Position numbers and translations under genes: made by a program. From Trichinella spiralis (lineage: Eukaryota; Nematoda; Enoplea; Trichinellida; Trichinellidae), in NCBI GenBank assembly GCA_000181795.3, contig CM012954.1:6869906-6913702 (forward strand): a stretch of DNA of 43,797 nucleotides, read 5' to 3'. Shown here one piece after another: positions 1 through 10,809 of the stretch. How positions within the stretch are numbered: position 1 is the stretch's first letter; each line of letters opens with the position of its first letter. Under the pieces are notes generated by a model. The model was not told the origin of the DNA. It was given only the letters and a program-made list of their open reading frames with translations, and made no database searches.

Positions 1-217
1 GTTGCCTATTTTTTAAGTTAGAATTTTCGTTTGCACAAAATTTAGGTGGACGTTTTAAAAATTGGTAATAATTCAAATTAGGTTTCTTTAATCACGCATT
101 TATGAATTCTTTATTTTCACAACCTTGAATATTTTTTAAACTACGGTAATATTTACATTTCACTTGCCATTGTGCAACTTCTGCAATCGACTTTTATTAA
201 TTGTTTGTTTAATAATA

Positions 218-2816
218 ATGGATGCAAGTGCTGATTCTTCCTCCAGCAATGTTTCATTTTCCACAGTAAAGGAAGTCAGTCGAAAGTTACTGTTTAGTGC
301 TCTTGACAAATGGAGCGGTTCGAAGGTATACCACGTGCCACTGAATAACAGTTTATCCTTCATGACATGGTATTTTTAAGACACTAGTTTGGGATGTGGA
401 TTTGATGAATCCTTTCAATTTAATTACCGGTTTCAAAGAATTGCAAGTATGAATCAGATTGAATAATTTTAGTAATACATTTTTTGGGGTTTTAGGATCA
501 TCAAGTTGTGCAAATGTTACTTTTAAGGTTGGGTTCAGTTGTATCTGACCCTAGTTCAAGGATTGTATTTTTGATGCATCCTAAAGTGCGCTACGCAGCA
601 GTCGTAGCCGACATTGTGCACAGCACGTTAAAACAATTTGACAACCCGCGATTTCATTTGATTTTTGTACCTCAAAGGTCTGTCATCTGTGAATATGAAT
701 TGAAACGATACGATATTATTAAAAAATTATCCTCCATTGAACAACTGCCTATTTATTTTTATGCTTGGGATGATGATTTGATATCTATGGAAAATGAATG
801 GTTTCCTGTGAGTTTTGTTTTTGCTTTCTCAGTTTACAGCCAATAATTAGCCACTGCTATATATGTTGATTGTTTATCATTGTGCAGAATTTCGTTTTGT
901 TGAGCTGTCCATATTTTTATGTGATTTTAGCCTGATTTAGCACGCAACTGCCAGTGACGATTACAACATGATTTCAATGATATCTCGTGGGTTGATTCAT
1001 TTGGAAGAAATTTACGGTCCCATCAATAACATATATTGTAAAGGCAACATGGCGAAAGTAAGTGAGTTTGTCTGTTTGGAAAATATTTTCTTATCTTGTA
1101 TCTGCAGGATATTTACGATGCTTGGTCATTGCAACGGCAGACCGATAGTTGGCGTACATTGACAGCTTTCGATTCATACATTGATTCCATCATTATATTT
1201 GACCGGTCAATTGATTATGTCACACCGATGGTAACCCAGCTAACTTATGAGGGTTTAATTGATGAAATTTTTGGCATAAAATGTGGTAAGAAAATTATTG
1301 CTTGTTTTGAATTTGCTTTTTGTCTAAGTGAAACAAAATTGTTCGATCGTTTCAAGCGAGTGTGAAAATGCAGAAAATGGAATCGCTTGAAGATATTGAA
1401 GAAGCGAACAAGTCGCACGATTCAGTGGGCATTTTGTCGACCAGCAGCGGCAGTCAGGATCGAATACAAATTTCATTGAATTCAAAACAGTGTTTGTATT
1501 CTGAATTGAGAGATTTGAACTTTCACGCAGTTGGTTCCACATTGAGCAAAAGTATCAAAGAAGTTTCACGTCAGCTTGATGCAAGTTCACTGTTTTGATT
1601 ACTGTAATGTAATGACAACCAACAATGAATTGTGGTAATTTTGAACTTCAGCAAAGACATACGGCAAATTCGGTGAGAGAATACAAGGAATTTGTGAAAA
1701 AGCTTCCCACACTGCAGGCCAGTCGTTCCGCGGCTGCTTTGCACACCAGTGTAGCCGAATTGATCAAAGAAGTAATTGCGAGCGATGAATTTTCAAACAC
1801 TTTATCCTGCGAAAGAGGTATATTTGTACAATTTCAATTGAACATTACAAAAATGAATATGGTATATTTTCAAAGAATTTCTCAACTGTATCGATTCGAA
1901 CAGTCTTTCAACTTTCATCGAACAATGCATAAACAAAAAGGAACCAATGTTGAAAGTGAACTTAATTTATTTTGGAATTTTTAACACTTATTTTTCAGGC
2001 TTTAATATGTTTTTTTTCTAAGGTTCTGCGACTCATGTGTCTACAGTCATTGACGAACGCAGGTTTGAAAACGAAACTGTACGATCAGTATAGACGAGAA
2101 TTTTTGCAGGTGAAGTTGAAATGATCGGCTGAACGATGTATGATTTATGATGTTTTTTCTTTTGTTTTTAGTCATATGGATATCAGTACTTGCTTTTATT
2201 TGTTGAATTGGAAAAGGTTGGTTTGTTTACGAAAAATTCAACCGACAACAGAAATCAAGCATCATCATATCCGAATATTAGAAAATTATTTGATTTGATA
2301 ATCGACAATCACACCAACGAACTGGTAAGTAGTAGTTATATTTCAGTTTAATCATGAAATTCTGCACATCAAGGAACCGAACGACGTGTCGTACGTTTAC
2401 AGCGGATATGCTCCTTTAATACCCCGGCTCTGTCAACAATGGGCGAAACCTGGTTGGACAGAAATTATGGACAATTTATCCAAAGTTCCTGGGATCACTA
2501 AGCTGGCAGCTGGTGATGAAAGTAATGTTTTTATAATGCGAATTACGCCAATATAGAGTTTCTTTTTTCAAATTTTCAGGAAGAATAAAATCGAAAAATA
2601 GAAGAAACATTGTTCTTGTGCTTTTTGTTGGTGGCGTAACTTCCGCTGAAGTTTCAGCTTTGCGGTTTTTGTCATCACAAGAAACAAGTGAATTCAATTA
2701 CTGTATATTATTTGATGAGTTTTTAATGCTTTTTTTTCAATTTTAAAGGCTCTCACTTTTTGGTGGCCACAACAAGTGTCACTACTGGAGAACGTCTTTT
2801 AGAATGTTTAGCGTGA
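218..2816 (+). CDS. VPS33A: VPS33A, Sec1/Munc18-type subunit of HOPS and CORVET tethers
   Basis: Vps33 is the SNARE-binding Sec1/Munc18 subunit of the HOPS/CORVET tethers on late endosomes and lysosomes. Thirteen exons close in frame to 604 aa (human about 596): 218-325, 381-446, 496-807, 941-1057, 1108-1285, 1357-1580, 1652-1817, 1876-1955, 2023-2109, 2172-2324, 2374-2521, 2580-2687, 2749-2816. Landmarks seen: [61 protein letters not shown] and the C-terminal [19 protein letters not shown]. The [12 protein letters not shown] and [11 protein letters not shown] stretches fit VPS33A better than VPS33B. The start at 218 is the ATG giving the usual N-terminal length. Intron 6 appears to begin with GC (GCAAGT at 1581), because no GT donor keeps the frame. 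Introns are 49-133 bp. An AATAAA lies at 2865-2870, 49 bp after the stop. Identity is confident; exon edges are hand-set. Confidence 0.92.
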
Positions 2817-3244
2817 ATGGTAAAATTAACGTTTAAAAAACTTAAATTTCTGCAATGTTTGTTAAATAAAAATTGAAAAGTTGCATTTCAGAAATTTTGT
2901 TTGCCAACAGTGCCTACAACTATCGCGAAATTTAAAACAACATATTAAAAAAATTATTATTAAAATAATCATTACAAACGACACGTTAAAATAATTTTAT
3001 ATTAAGCAAAAAGGATACTGTAATCTGCAGGTAACATGTACTGTACTTTTGTAGTGCATGTCTGTATTTGGTTTTACGTTTCTTTCTTGCATTTCCAGTA
3101 TTTAATAATATTTAATTTATAGTTGTTGTGACAATGCAAGTTTTTATTTTATATAAACTTTAGCTTTTTGTCAACAAATAAGATTGATTTTAAAATAATA
3201 CTTGATTTAGTATTTAGGTTGATTTTCAGAAGATATGATTATAT
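2817..3244. other. Intergenic: VPS33A 3' end and leader of the MANBAL/PIGS pair
   Basis: AT-rich sequence of 428 bp with no supported ORF. It holds a polyadenylation hexamer for VPS33A (AATAAA, 2865-2870). A TTTTCAG acceptor-like site ends near 3229, 16 bp before the MANBAL ATG. A short ATG ORF (ATG ATT ATA TAT GGA TGA) overlaps the MANBAL start in another frame and could act as a tiny upstream ORF. Confidence 0.5.
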
Positions 3245-3564
3245 ATGGATGATTTGAACTTTGCTAGCAAAGTTTCTGAAAATATCGCTATTGAACTTCC
3301 ATCGGAAAGCTGGTTTGAACTGTTGGTACGCGTCGGTATTTATATTTCTGCGGCTTTTCAGTTGGTTTGTTTTGTCGTGTTATTTTACAGCCACTACCGA
3401 AGTCCAGCATCAAGCGAATATGTGATTGACTGTTGATTTTCCTAGTTGCTCTAGTTTAAAAGAGTTGTCCATTTTAGACCACACCGTCCACGGGCAATTG
3501 TTCAGCCACAAGAACTCCGCACAGGAAAATGCAATGTAAATTTGTTAAGAAAAAGAATAAATAA
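3245..3564 (+). CDS. MANBAL: MANBAL-like (UPF0239) small single-pass membrane protein
   Basis: Two exons, 3245-3421 and 3478-3564, give an 87-aa protein, close to the 85-87 aa of animal MANBAL/UPF0239 members (human MANBAL, Drosophila anon-73B1). The N-terminal half carries the family signature SWFELLVRVGIYISAAFQLV, running into one hydrophobic helix at about residues 25-48. The C-terminus ends in a basic KFVKKKNK tail like the Lys-rich end of the relatives. The biochemical role of this family is unknown; topology and length suggest an endomembrane tail-facing protein. The stop codon is only 4 bases before the PIGS start, and an AATAAA (3556-3561) overlaps the last codons, so the two ORFs probably share a transcription unit. 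Family call is based on the helix and tail; moderately confident. Confidence 0.72.
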
Positions 3565-3568
3565 TTGA

Positions 3569-5419
3569 ATGGACGAAGAAGTGAGACGAGAGAAAGTTTA
3601 TTCCGCTTTATCTTTTGTGTTGTTTTTTGCATTCATACTGTTTCCGCTGTGGTGGAAGACTACGGAAGTGTATCGAGCTGATTTGCCGTATGATGAAATT
3701 CATAATTTGTCGAAAATTACTTTTCAACTTTCAATTTTTGTTGATCTCGTCTGGATAGATTTGTCTGCCAAAAGTTCCGTAGAAAGAATACAAGCTAGGC
3801 TAGAAGAAGAATACAATTCGACACAAATTTCAGACAAAATGTTACTAACATACAAGTGAGTATTTTCAATTTTTACCATTGTTTTCTTTTTAAGTATATC
3901 ATTTGGGGTACTGTTACAGTATGATTATATTTATGATAATTTGCAACTGTTCACAGATATAATGCCCGTAAAATTGATGACGACGAGTTGGGAAAATTTT
4001 TCGGAGATGGAAATTCAAGCAATTTGTTCAATGTCGAATCTGCCAGCGCGGATCTGCTGGGCAGTGTTCGAGTAATTTTCGTGTCGGATCAAATTGCACA
4101 ACTGTTCGGTGAAGAGGTGGATCTTTTCCTCGGCTGCCATCAACAGGCGAGTTTGTTTGTTCGCGTTCAATTGGACGAGGAGGAAATTTTGAGAAAATTG
4201 ACCCAAACGTTGAAAGGTGTGATTTTCAATGAACAACGGTTGGAGTGGATTGTCGCGAAAGCGTTTCACCGCAGTGTCGAACACGACGAGAGCGTGGGAA
4301 AGTTGCCAACAACGCTGACTGTAGTGAATCCGCTTAGAAATGAATACGCGTTGGAATTGTTCATCGTCGAGCCAACGCCGTCGGGACCTGTGCACGGGGA
4401 CACGAATGCAGAGCTCGAGATGCCGTTGTTGGACAAATTTTTGAGCAGACTCTCGCTGGTGATTTCTCAACAGTTATTGTTTGTTTGTTTATTTGTTGAT
4501 TTGATTTGATTTCAAGGTGACAAAAGTGAGCATGAATTCGCAAGTATTGTACGGTATTGATTTCCCAGTTTTGCCCGAACGAGATCCACGTGGCGATTAT
4601 TTCTATTACGATTCGAAACGTCTTCCCTATTTGATCAATCCGATGGAATCGTTCATGGGCTCTTACGTGACAACGTTGCCAGTTGTCCACTTGTTGGTCT
4701 ATTTGACGCCCGACGTGCACCGGCCTTTGTACATTTTGGACCCGACCGGGGTGGGGTCGTTGTACAACAGTTTCGTTGTAGCCGGCTGGGGTGGCGTGAC
4801 CGTGGTCAACACTGCCGTCGAAGTGGAGGACACTTCCAAGCTGTCGCTGTCCGACAAGTTGAACAGCACCGACAGCCAGCTAGCGCTGATCGCTCTGCTG
4901 CGCCAGTATTTCGGAATCGACGACAGCACAACAACAGCCAATCCCGGGCAGGATTGGTTGCGCTTGAAACGCCGCCAGGCGGCGCTGTGTCCGTGGCAAT
5001 TGCAGACGTTGGCGTTGCACACGTGGGTCGACAGTACGCTGGACGCGTTGGTGACGGTCGGTTCGTTGCTGCGGCTGTTGGAGCGCATTTCGAATATCGT
5101 CATCGACGACCACGTCGCCGACAGTATTGCCGAAGGTGTGGCCCAACTGTCGGCCAGCGTCGAAGCTTCTGGTGGCGGTGAGCGTGGTGGTGGTCTGGCC
5201 GAGGCGGTGGCGAGTTCGTGTCGAGCCGCCGGCGCGTTCGAGGCGGCCTTTTTCGACCACTCGTTGCTTTCTCTGTTGTACTTTCCCGACGATCAAAAGT
5301 ACGCCATCTATACTCCGCTGTTTTTGCCTCTCAGCTTGCCCGTGTTCATATCCGTCAGGCAAATTCTATCTTATTACTGTCGTTCGTACGCCAGTGGTGG
5401 TAAGGTTGAGAAAGAATAA
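3569..5419 (+). CDS. PIGS: PIG-S, GPI transamidase complex subunit
   Basis: PIG-S is a structural subunit of the ER GPI-transamidase, which attaches GPI anchors to proteins. Three exons (3569-3855, 3957-4458, 4517-5419) close in frame to 563 aa; human PIGS is 555. Evidence: an N-terminal membrane helix ending FPLWWKTTEVYRADLPYDEI, the central VTKVSMNSQVLYGIDFP and the conserved RLPYLINPMESFMGSY, then RISNIVIDDHVADSIAE and the C-terminal LLYFPDDQKYAIYTPLFLPL leading into the second membrane helix. The start is the ATG 4 bases after the MANBAL stop and gives the expected short cytosolic N-terminus. Exon 3 is clearly GC-richer than exon 1. AATAAA overlaps the stop codon at about 5415-5420. Identity is very confident. 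Confidence 0.94.
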
Positions 5420-5674
5420 AAATTTGCATACTTTTTATTCCTGCCCTCAATTGGTTTTTGGTTTCTCTTCTCAGTTCATCACAAGATAGATAACAGGGAA
5501 ATGATAATAATAATAATGATCAATCGTCAATAATAACGAGAGAAAAAAGTAAAATAACAAGAAACAACAAGAAGAGAAGAAAAACCGACTGCAACGCAAC
5601 GCACACATACACACACGTATAAATCATATTGTTGCCGTTATTATTATTATTATTATTAATTATTGCTTCGGTTT
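5420..5674. repeat. Convergent 3' region of PIGS and TRMT10A with TTA microsatellite
   Basis: Short spacer between two convergent genes. It contains AT-rich simple sequence, including a (TTA)n run at about 5638-5658 and an AC-rich stretch near 5605-5620. No ORF is supported. The 3' UTRs of both genes must lie here and probably overlap. Confidence 0.6.
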
Positions 5675-6754
5675 TCAGTCGTCCGATGACGTGTTGTGAC
5701 CATTGTTAGTTTCACCAGACGTTCGGATGGCAGTGTTGTTTGGTAGCAGTTCTTGTTGTTGTGTTTGCAATAATTTTCTCTTGGGCACCACAGTCTCGAT
5801 CGCCACTTGCCAACTTTTCGTTTCCGTGTAGCGCAGCAGAATTTCGAACACGTGATTGATGCTCAGCACACGTCTGGCGTTCATTTTGACGTGTTCGTCG
5901 ATCGGCAAACGGGCGTGGGCCACTTGGCGTTGTTCGGCCAATTCCAAGCAACGTCCTTTGAGATGGTTGTGATCGACCAGGCCGCCAATTATGTACACTT
6001 TGCTCTCGTCCAGCTCGTGTACAACGTTCGGCGACTCGCTGGTCAAATAGACCACATTCCACCGGCCGAACAATTGCTCATAATCGTCTCCACTCAACAG
6101 AACATCCCAGTTGTTGTTGCCGGGGATGTTGTCGAAATTCACCCTGCTAATACCTGGAGAAAAGGGAAAATATTTCTAATCTTGAACCAAAAAAAAAGTA
6201 ATAATAACGTTCACTCCCTATATAATCTACTCACCTCTGAAGTTGACCACGTGGAATTGGAGTGGATTTCTGGCACGACGATTCACCGCATAACACTGAG
6301 CCAGTTGGTTCAACGCTTTGCACAAGTCGCGCTCGTTCATCAAGTCGTCGAACGACATGTCAACGGCGACGCGCTGCCTACAGTTGGACAGTTCCATCGA
6401 GCTGAGTTTCAACAATCTGCGTTTCGACCTGCCGCCGGCCGACGACGGTTCGCCTCTAAGACGCGCCTCGACTTTGCGCTGCTTCCTCTTGGCCGCCTGC
6501 TCTTGGCGTCTAGCTTGGCGGCTCAACAGCCACCGTTCGCGTTTTTTCATCTTTTTCAGTTGATTTTTCGACACTTTCGAAGTCGTCCTGCCAACGTCCA
6601 AACTGCCCGTCCATTTCTCTTCTCGCCATTGGCCGTCGTTGTTGGTCGACAAGTTCGCCACGGCCTCACCGGAACACAGCGCCGATGATGAACTGTTGTT
6701 GTTGTTCAATACCGGGTCCAATTCCATTTCAGTTATTCCACTCTGCACTTCCAT
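5675..6754 (-). CDS. TRMT10A: TRMT10A, tRNA (guanine-9-N1) methyltransferase
   Basis: Cytosolic/nuclear Trm10 methylates N1 of guanosine 9 in tRNA using S-adenosylmethionine. Two exons on the minus strand, 6754-6235 and 6153-5675 (81-bp intron), close in frame to 332 aa. The Lys/Arg-rich N-terminal helix region is followed by the SPOUT domain: VAVDMSFDDLMNERDL, CYAVNRRARNPLQFHVVNF, VYLTSESPNVVHELDESKVY, IIGGLVDHNHLKG, then LPIDEHVKMNARRVLSINHV and FEILLRYTETKSWQVAI. The GGLVDHNHLKG and MNARRVLSINHVFEI stretches are typical of TRMT10A/B rather than TRMT10C. The tail is Gln/Asn-rich and ends in SSDD. Start chosen at 6754: a TTTCAAG acceptor-like site lies about 5 bases before it, consistent with trans-splicing behind ELAC2, whose stop is 190 bp upstream. 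Confidence 0.92.
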
Positions 6755-6944
6755 AATTCTTGAAATAGTAAACAAATTTTTGAAAACAACCAACAACAAT
6801 GACAAAATAAATAAATATATAAACGGATATATCAAATCCATATGTGATGGAAAATTGAACCGGTTCATTTTTTTTCTTCGACAATAATTTTACTACTACT
6901 AGTAAGCATACTTTGACAAAAATGAATATGAATATTATATAATA

Positions 6945-9575
6945 TTATTGAGTTTGTGGCTGCTTCAGTTGCTTGAGTTTCAGTTCTCGACGAAAATTTT
7001 TCTTCTCAGTTCTCATCAACATATTTTGGTACGTGTCGCGGAAAATCAACTTCAACACGGGCAAAATTTCCGTCAGAACCGCCAACTCGGCCAAACTGAC
7101 ACGCATAAAGTCGAAAGCCAAGCCGATCGACTCGCTGCAATGGCGCTCGTCGACCAGCGGCAATTTGTTGTACCGACCGCTGAAGTGGGTCAACAGCGTA
7201 AAACCGGCCCCCATCGCTCGACCGACCGCGATCGCTTCGCTGATAGTGCTGTGCTTTTTGTCGACCGCCTCTTGGGCGAGATCGTCTTCCATCGTAGCTT
7301 CGTGGATCAACAAATCCGCTCCCTGTCCGGCGCTGACCAACGCCGGACACGGTCTCGTGTCGCCCGAATAGACAACCGTCTTATTACCAACGGTGGTCAG
7401 CACAAGCCCGTGGGCGCCCATCGGATGCGCCACCGGCACGAATTCGAGCCGCTTCACATTCAACGACAACATTGCTTCTTGTAAATGTCTTTGAAGCAAA
7501 CAAACAAACAATTATAAAGTTATGAAAAGAAAGAAAGAAAGAAAAAACAATATATTTTCTTTTGCATACTTTTGCGACTGCTCGGTCAACGGATGCAAAC
7601 GGTGCGTCAATATTGTTTTGCACAATTGTTTCACTGAACCGGAAAAACTTTCAAACATGGTCAAAATGTGCAGCAAATTTTGAGGTGCTACCAAAAAAAC
7701 CGGTTCGTATTCAAGTTGACAATCTTGATAAGCCCGAAAACGACGTCGCAAAAATGTGGGCAAACCAAAAAAATGATCACCATGCATGTGACTGATGAAA
7801 ATCAACTTCACCGACCTGAGCAGTGGTCCAATTCCATCGGCGCCGTAGCGCAAGTATGCCTGACTGTAAGTCGACTCGCCGCAGTCGCACAACACGGCCG
7901 AACCGTCGTCCAAGTGGATCAACAATGCCGACACGTTGCGCGTTTTCACCGGCGACGCCGACGACGTGCCCAAAAAAGTCACCGCCGGATATTGGTCAAT
8001 TTGGTCGCCAATTTGGCCGGAAAGACGTTCTTGAAAACGGCGCAACTCGTCAACTACCAACGGTTGACCGTCGATCGGTTCCAATATTGTCGCACGGTCG
8101 AACGAAGGAGCGCATTTGTACACCGAACCGGGCTCGGGTCGCAAGTTGAACCGAAGCCACGGTTCGCCGGCCACGGCAACAACCGACTGCCGGCCGGTGG
8201 TCAACAGGAGCGGCGATCGAGTGTCGGCGACGGTCGCCTGGTCGTGCGTGCAAAGAAGCGGGAATATGGTCGAATGGACCCGGTTCAACTGGACGCTGAA
8301 CCGGTATATCGCTTCCGAATGGGGTCTGACCGGCGCCACGGCTTCGTTCAAAACCACGTGGCAAGTTTTCCCGTCCAATTCCACCATCCACCGCTGGTAG
8401 AAATCCGTCTCGTAGACTTGGGCGTCGGTCAAATGAACCACCGCGTCCAACGTTTCGCCCTGCCGAAGCAACCGCTCGATTGTAGACCGCTTCGGCGGCT
8501 CTTTGCCACGCGGGCATTCGACGACCACGAACGTCGGGCACGGGGTCGCCGGTTCCAACACGTCCGCCGACCGCACTGTCGTCCCGTCGTCCAGTTGGAC
8601 ATCGCAACCGGCTTGCAGGCGACCCAACAACGGACCAACTGGCACATTCAATTGCGCACATTTTTCCAACAACAATTTCGGCGATTTCTGTTTGATTCGG
8701 CAAAAATAGGCGAACGTTGGCCGACGCTCGTCCGTCTTCTCTTCGCTGAACAAATACAACAAACCTACTTTTCAAATTATTCCTCTACTACAGTAGCGCA
8801 ATTGAAATCAACATCTCGCACTCATTGTCAGTACATGTACACAACAGTAGGAAAGAAAGGAAAACAAATTCAACATTTAGAACGCTTATTCATACTGTAC
8901 AACAATCTGTAATGATGCAATCGAACGTACCTGCATTCTTCACCGCCAACCAACGGCAAATACTGTACTTGAATGGAATCGTCTTCGAAATGTGAATCAT
9001 TGCAGTCGCAGTGTTCGATCACATTCAACGGCGGACCTGACCAATCGGAAACTTGCTCAGCTCCTCGGACAATTTTCGTAATTGCCTGCGCACCGTGCAG
9101 ATGAAGCTCCGCGCATCCGGCTTTGCGCAACGACAAAATCAACCCATTCAAACCGTTCACGTTGTCCCAGCACGCGCGCGTGTAGAAAACATGATTCAGA
9201 CGACTATTTTTCACACCGTGCTCGCAGAACAGCCGTTCCGTACCTTCGGGTGAATTGAACAAATAAACTGACGAAGTGGTGAACAAGATCAGACATTTTC
9301 CGCGACCATGACAGCCACTTTGGATGATCTGAATGCAAATTAATTATCATTCAAATTCAACCAACCCAAAGAAAGCGAATAACAATCACCTCGAAATACG
9401 CAGTTGCCGGCCCAGTGTACGATGTGCGATATAAACGAGCACGCTTGCTCGTTGATTCAGGTGATGGTGGCATTGTGCTCAGCAATCTGATATTCAACCA
9501 CACGCTTGATGAAGATGGCCAAATTGAACAACGTTTCTTTGTCAAAGCAAATATCAGTTGTTGAAAATATATCAT
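6945..9575 (-). CDS. ELAC2: ELAC2, long-form tRNase Z
   Basis: Long tRNase Z removes 3' trailers from nuclear and mitochondrial pre-tRNAs. Four minus-strand exons (9575-9390, 9328-8931, 8745-7570, 7488-6945) close in frame to 767 aa; starting at the internal ATG at 9473 gives 733. The N-terminal inactive half is seen as VYLFNSPEGTERLF and TRACWDNVNGLNGLILSLRK. The catalytic C-terminal half has VTFLGTSSASPVKTRNVSAL, the metal-binding FISHMHGDHFFGLP (HxHxDH), VVYSGDTRPCPALV, LLIHEATMEDD and LLTHFSGRYNKLP. The linker FVVVECPRG also matches the family. The first 34 residues from 9575 are basic and hydrophobic and could be a mitochondrial presequence, with 9473 giving a nuclear form. At intron 2 the acceptor at 8746-8747 (TTTGTTCAG) is the one that keeps frame. 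Confidence 0.93.
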
Positions 9576-10809
9576 CCGTGACCACCGATATCATGCAAAT
9601 TAATTACAGTCACCATTTTCTTTCCACATCTCAATGCTTGAAAAATAGACAATCTGTCATTTTCACATTTTTAGTTTCACGAATTACTCAACGAATTACT
9701 GTAAGCTTTGAAATGTAGGTACAAACATCGCGTAGAATAAAGCAATTGGAAATATTGCATTTATCAAAGAAAACTTTTGATCATAAAAAATTGTTTTCTT
9801 TTCAAAACTCATATTAATAAGCAAATTGGTTGCTGTCACTGTAAACAAATGAATATCTTCTGATAATCAAGTTAGTTGACTGTAATTTGTTGTGGATGTT
9901 AATTCATCGTCCGCTCGAGATTTTTCATCTCCGTTTGCAAGTTTGGTTGAGCTATTGTCTCTGCGTATTTTATGGATAATTTTTCCTCAGTATAAATGTC
10001 ACTCTGCTACTCATACATGATGCGTCCGGTAAGACGAACTTTATACAGAACATGCGATAATCACTAGCATGATTTCAATTTGCACCTGCCAAGCGCGTAC
10101 ACAGACAGAGCTAGCTATGATTAACAAAACGGCTTTATTGTACTCAAAATACATATCAATTTCTGATGTAACTGCATTGCCTTTTCATAAATCAATCATA
10201 AAGCAAACTTTGCATGTTAATTAAATATAGGCTGAATGATATATAAATAAACAAACGTGTAATCTAATGGACATCGATTACAAAACATCAACTTTATATA
10301 AATTTAATGTTTACATTAACAAATTATACCCTGGTCATCAACTAAGCATTTATTAATTGGTAATGAATTTCAGTGATATTCAATATATTCAATGAAAAAC
10401 TAATTATTAATAGCTTTGTTTTATTATTTTGTTGTAATGTTGAACATTTGAACATTTAATTAAGAATTCTGAAATCGAACGGTGCGCAATAGGACTAGGC
10501 AAATTTGAATTGTATTTTCATTTCATGTTTTTATGGCATTTTTACAAATAAAATTAATTGAAAATCTGTATATTCATATGTTTTTTTAATTAAAGTTTTC
10601 TTTCCAATTTTTAAAACATTTTATGTATAATGCAACATGATTGCCTCTTACTGTACATTTCATGTAAGAATTTCAGCTCTATAAGTATGTTGCTTCATTG
10701 TTGTTTTATTTGGCCATACATTGTTGTCTGTCAATTATAGTTTTGTAGTTGCAATGGGCACATAAGATCAAACTAGGCTGGTACTGGCCTTGTGCATAAC
10801 CTTCATCCC
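9576..10809. other. Intergenic: divergent ELAC2 / DENND6 promoter region
   Basis: About 1.2 kb of AT-rich DNA between divergent start codons, with no supported gene. A TATAAAT at about 9991-9997 is followed by two ATGs and a GTAAGA donor-like site (10017-10030). This could be a leader exon for DENND6, but its phase does not join the next coding exon, so it is not modelled. No repeats of note. Confidence 0.4.

Noticed and set aside
4015-5362. Long minus-strand open frames opposite PIGS
   Set aside because: They mirror the GC-rich PIGS exons and have no family resemblance; PIGS explains the sequence.
7668-8912. A 414-codon plus-strand open frame opposite ELAC2
   Set aside because: It is antisense to the conserved tRNase Z exon, is rich in Arg/Gln/His as antisense frames are, and matches no family.
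8942-8943. Alternative ELAC2 donor joined to an acceptor at about 8765
   Set aside because: It restores frame, but the donor at 8929-8930 with the strong TTTGTTCAG acceptor at 8746 also closes in frame and uses better sites.
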